Of a stretch of DNA of 7,462 nt, positions 5,417 to 7,462 are shown piece after piece. The DNA comes from JAYREN01 sp041908845. Its GTDB lineage: Bacteria > Acidobacteriota > Holophagae > Holophagales > Holophagaceae. The translations under genes and the position numbers were made by a program. The notes under the pieces were generated by a model. It made no database searches. It was given only the letters and a program-made list of their open reading frames with translations, and was not told where the DNA came from. The DNA is taken from contig JAYREN010000163.1 of NCBI GenBank assembly GCA_041908845.1, positions 1-7,462 of the forward strand. Direction: 5' to 3'. The stretch's first letter is position 1. Every line of letters begins with the position of its first letter.

Positions 5417-6385
5417 ATGACCATGGAACCTGAACGCCAGCCCCCCCCCGATGTCGCCGCCGATGAGGAGGCCCTTGGCCTCATTGGGCCATGGGCCTTT
5501 CTGAGAAGGGCCATTCCCGGCGGTTTCTCGGGACCGGGCCTACAACTGTTGCTGGCATGGCTGGGCTTCCAGATCCTTTCCAGCTCCCTGTGGGCCCAGC
5601 ATCTGCGGGGCCTTGCCGGATGGAGCAGCCTGCCGACCTTCTGGGGCGAACAGTTTTCGGCGCGGGATGTCTGGGAACTGGTGGTGAACGGCAAGCTGGG
5701 GGAGCATCCCATCGGCTTCTGGACCGCGCTAATTGCCATGGGCTTCCTGGCCTGGGCGCTCTGGGCGGGCTGGAAAGTCCAGGCGAAGGCTCTCGGCACG
5801 CGTGCCGGGTTCGGGCCCTGGGCGTTGGGCTTCGTGGATGCCCTGCTGATCGGCCTTCTGCCGATCCTGCTGGTGGAAGGGGCCCTGGCCTGGTGCCTGG
5901 GCAAAATGGGAGGTACCGGAATCCAGGGGCTCGGATGGCTGAACCTGGTGGGCGGAACCCTGCTTCGGCTCACCGCCGTTTCGGCCTTCCTGCTCCAGTG
6001 GTGGCTCTGCCGGGCCGGTCGGGCCGGGGCCTCCACGGCAGGCTTGCGGATGGGCTCCTGGGCGGTTTTGGGGCGCCACTATGGCCACAGTTTCCTGCGG
6101 CTCTGGCTCAACGGCCTTCAGTGGGCGCTGCTCCTGGCGGGTGGTGTGGTGGTGCGCTTCGGCCTGCATTTCCTGGTGCTGGTCCTGGCCTGGAGGTGGG
6201 GCGGTGCCACGCCTGCAAAAGTGTGGGCCTTTCTCGCCCTTCAGGCCCTGGCCACCTTGGTGTCGGCTTGGGTGATGGGCTGGATGCTCCGCGTCGTGGC
6301 GCTCTTCTGGCGTCATGACTCGGCGGTGAGAGACGAAATCCGATCCCTTCGGCGGCGCGCGGCCGGCGAGGTTGTCGAGGCGTGA
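5417..6385 (+). CDS. Polytopic membrane protein of unknown function
   Basis: I do not recognise a named family. The product (322 residues) has a short Pro- and acid-rich cytoplasmic-looking N-terminus. Hydrophobic stretches suitable as membrane segments follow at about 41-60, 99-118, 136-160, 176-197, 232-258 and 268-298. The tail after 299 (RHDSAVRDEIRSLRRRAAG) is highly charged and probably cytoplasmic. It is unusually rich in Trp, Leu and Gly. Two starts are possible: ATG 5417 with AAGGG seven bases upstream, or ATG 5423 with AGGA six bases upstream. A run of nine C at 5441-5449 encodes three prolines just inside the gene. The stop is 10 bases before the start of the nucleotidase-domain gene, and that gene's ribosome binding site overlaps the stop, so translation is probably coupled. 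The coupling hints at, but does not prove, a shared envelope role. YIP1-like or other small-solute membrane proteins are possible, but I cannot show it. Confidence 0.82.
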   Translation: MTMEPERQPPPDVAADEEALGLIGPWAFLRRAIPGGFSGPGLQLLLAWLGFQILSSSLWAQHLRGLAGWSSLPTFWGEQFSARDVWELVVNGKLGEHPIGFWTALIAMGFLAWALWAGWKVQAKALGTRAGFGPWALGFVDALLIGLLPILLVEGALAWCLGKMGGTGIQGLGWLNLVGGTLLRLTAVSAFLLQWWLCRAGRAGASTAGLRMGSWAVLGRHYGHSFLRLWLNGLQWALLLAGGVVVRFGLHFLVLVLAWRWGGATPAKVWAFLALQALATLVSAWVMGWMLRVVALFWRHDSAVRDEIRSLRRRAAGEVVEA

Positions 6386-6395
6386 GGTGCAGACC

Positions 6396-7190
6396 GTGAA
6401 ATCAAGAATTGCGGCAATCTTCTTCCTGAGTCTGGCGCTGGGCGCCCAGAACGCACCCAAGTTTCAGCGGGGCCAGCCTGTTCCCGTGACGGATGTCACT
6501 GCGGATGATCCCGCCGTGGCCAAGGTCATCGCGCCCCTCAGCGCCGAGTTGCGCGCCAGTTTCGGCCGGGAACTGGTGGCTGCGCCCCAGGGACTCTTTC
6601 GGGGCAGGGGGGGCGAGGAGAACCTGCTGGGCTACTGGGTGGCCGATCTCATGCGGGAGCGCGCCCAGCAGATCGTGGGTGCTCCGGTGCCCTTCGCCAT
6701 CACCAACTCTGGCGGCCTGCGCGGAAACATCCGTCCCGGCGTGGTGAAGATCGCCGATATCTACGAAGTGATGCCCTTCGAGAACGAACTGGTCGTGGCG
6801 GAGTACACCGGCGCTGAGATTCTCCAGATCGTGAAGGACGGCATCTATCGGCGCATGGGCGAGCCCTGTTCGGGCATCAAGGCCGAAGTGACGGGCACGG
6901 TGGAGAAGCCCGAATTCACGATCCGCTGGAGCGACGGTACTCCCATCGATCCCCAGGCCGTGGTGAAGGTGGCCCTCACGGACTATCTGCTCTCCAGCGG
7001 GGACGGCATGTCGGCCCTCCAGAAGGGGCGGCGCCCCATCACCACGGGCATTCCCTTGCGCGATCTCCTTCTGGACGGCTGCGCTCGGCTGGGGGCCCTG
7101 AAGACGCCCCTGCTGCCCCCTGCCGCCCAGCGCTTCATCCTCCCCGCCGATATTAGGCAGGCCATCCGCGACAAGAAGTTGAGCCGGTAG
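6396..7190 (+). CDS. Exported stand-alone 5'-nucleotidase C-terminal domain protein
   Basis: The product matches only the C-terminal domain of the UshA/5'-nucleotidase family, the part that binds the nucleoside or substrate moiety. Landmarks are the Arg/Glu-rich GRGGEENLLGYWVADLM at 70-86, NSGGLRGNI at 104-112, VMPFENELVV at 125-134, YTGAEI at 137-142 and SSGDGM at 200-205. The metallophosphatase domain normally preceding it is absent. I chose GTG 6396 because TGAGGT lies seven bases upstream and the protein then begins with a clean signal peptide: basic MKSR, hydrophobic IAAIFFLSLALG, cleavage around 16-20. The frame extends upstream to a TTG at 6372, but that would bury the signal. Members usually have an aromatic after GGDG, where this one has Met. 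The next gene encodes a matching metallophosphatase half, so the pair probably work together in the periplasm or at the membrane. Catalysis by this protein alone is unlikely. Confidence 0.87.
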   Translation: MKSRIAAIFFLSLALGAQNAPKFQRGQPVPVTDVTADDPAVAKVIAPLSAELRASFGRELVAAPQGLFRGRGGEENLLGYWVADLMRERAQQIVGAPVPFAITNSGGLRGNIRPGVVKIADIYEVMPFENELVVAEYTGAEILQIVKDGIYRRMGEPCSGIKAEVTGTVEKPEFTIRWSDGTPIDPQAVVKVALTDYLLSSGDGMSALQKGRRPITTGIPLRDLLLDGCARLGALKTPLLPPAAQRFILPADIRQAIRDKKLSR

Positions 7191-7198
7191 GAGCAACC

Positions 7199-7462
7199 AT
7201 GGAACGCCGGAATTTTCTCGCAGGACTGGGAGCCGTTGGCCTGGCCTCCTGCGCCCCTCTGCGCCGGGAGGATGCCTCCTCCGCCAACGTCCGCTTGACC
7301 CTGCTGCACACCAATGACACCCACTCTCGGATTGAGCCCTTTGGTCCCGGTAACGGCGCGCTCTCCGGCAAGGGGGGCATGGCCCGCAGGGCCACCCTCG
7401 TGAAGGAACTCCGGAGCCAGCTCGACAATGTACTGCTGCTGGATGCGGGCGATGTCTTCCAG
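7199..7462 (+). CDS. 5'-nucleotidase/UshA-type metallophosphatase, Tat lipoprotein, 3' end missing
   Basis: Only the first 88 codons are in the window. The start ATG has AGGAG five bases upstream, overlapping the preceding TAG. The N-terminus reads as a Tat signal (RRNFL at 3-7, hydrophobic stretch 8-17) ending in a lipobox LASC with Cys18. This suggests export in folded form and lipid anchoring. The metallophosphoesterase motifs follow: LLHTNDTH at 35-42, where Asp40 and His42 should bind the first metal; GGMARRATLV at 59-68, typical of the family; and LLLDAGDVFQ at 79-88, where Asp85 should bridge the two metals. Family members hydrolyse nucleotides or related phosphoesters outside the cytoplasm. 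Whether this protein has its own C-terminal domain lies beyond the window. The preceding gene encodes a separate one, so a metallophosphatase-only protein is likely. Confidence 0.88.
   Translation, partial: MERRNFLAGLGAVGLASCAPLRREDASSANVRLTLLHTNDTHSRIEPFGPGNGALSGKGGMARRATLVKELRSQLDNVLLLDAGDVFQ

Noticed and set aside
4675..6036. Long minus-strand open frame opposite the SDR and membrane-protein genes
   Set aside because: It spans two well-supported + strand genes and their gap, is Pro/Arg/Ser-rich and shows no motifs. It is a shadow frame.
6372..6395. Upstream TTG start for the nucleotidase-domain gene
   Set aside because: It would place eight polar residues ahead of a clean signal peptide and overlaps the preceding gene. 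GTG 6396 has a good ribosome binding site.
6402..7196. Minus-strand open frame opposite the nucleotidase-domain gene
   Set aside because: It is antisense to a gene with clear family motifs and a signal peptide, and has no family features of its own.
1..7462. Possible new defence, mobile or CRISPR-like system
   Set aside because: I looked for direct repeats, terminal inverted repeats, integrase, transposase, nuclease or toxin-antitoxin motifs and tRNA genes and found none. The genes are metabolic or envelope functions with uniform composition.

Overview
The window is high-GC DNA that reads as a Gram-negative bacterial chromosome. A Kdo-kinase-like gene points to lipopolysaccharide. A SAM-I class riboswitch upstream of methionine genes fits Acidobacteriota (for example the Holophaga/Geothrix group) or a deltaproteobacterial lineage. 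This placement is inferred from gene content and composition, not from a marker gene. All supported genes are on the + strand.

Left edge to about 554: the 3' part of a KdkA/WaaP-type lipopolysaccharide core kinase gene. Bases 555-906 are non-coding but full of signals: a candidate sigma70 promoter, a short inverted repeat, a SAM-I type aptamer (about 622-736, with a helix that can extend to 611-747), a near-perfect intrinsic terminator (749-785), and a GC-rich hairpin just upstream of the metY ribosome binding site.

907-4459: a tight three-gene operon, metY (O-acetylhomoserine sulfhydrylase), metX (homoserine O-acyltransferase) and an aspartokinase. The genes overlap by 4 and 13 bases, so translation is probably coupled. 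Together they supply the entry step of the aspartate pathway, homoserine activation, and sulfide incorporation to homocysteine. All would be shut off by the riboswitch when S-adenosylmethionine is plentiful. Two hairpins follow (4465-4551), then a separate FabG-like short-chain dehydrogenase (4594-5364).

5417 to the right edge: a multi-spanning membrane protein of unknown function, then two genes that look like the two halves of a 5'-nucleotidase/UshA-type enzyme in reversed order. The first encodes an exported C-terminal (substrate-binding) domain. The second encodes a Tat-type lipoprotein that begins the metallophosphatase domain and is cut by the window end. The spacing is close, so these three may form an operon.

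Most of the window is ordinary metabolism. The points most worth a second look are the riboswitch's unusual expression platform and the split, reversed nucleotidase pair. I found no CRISPR array, tRNA, rRNA, transposon or phage gene.
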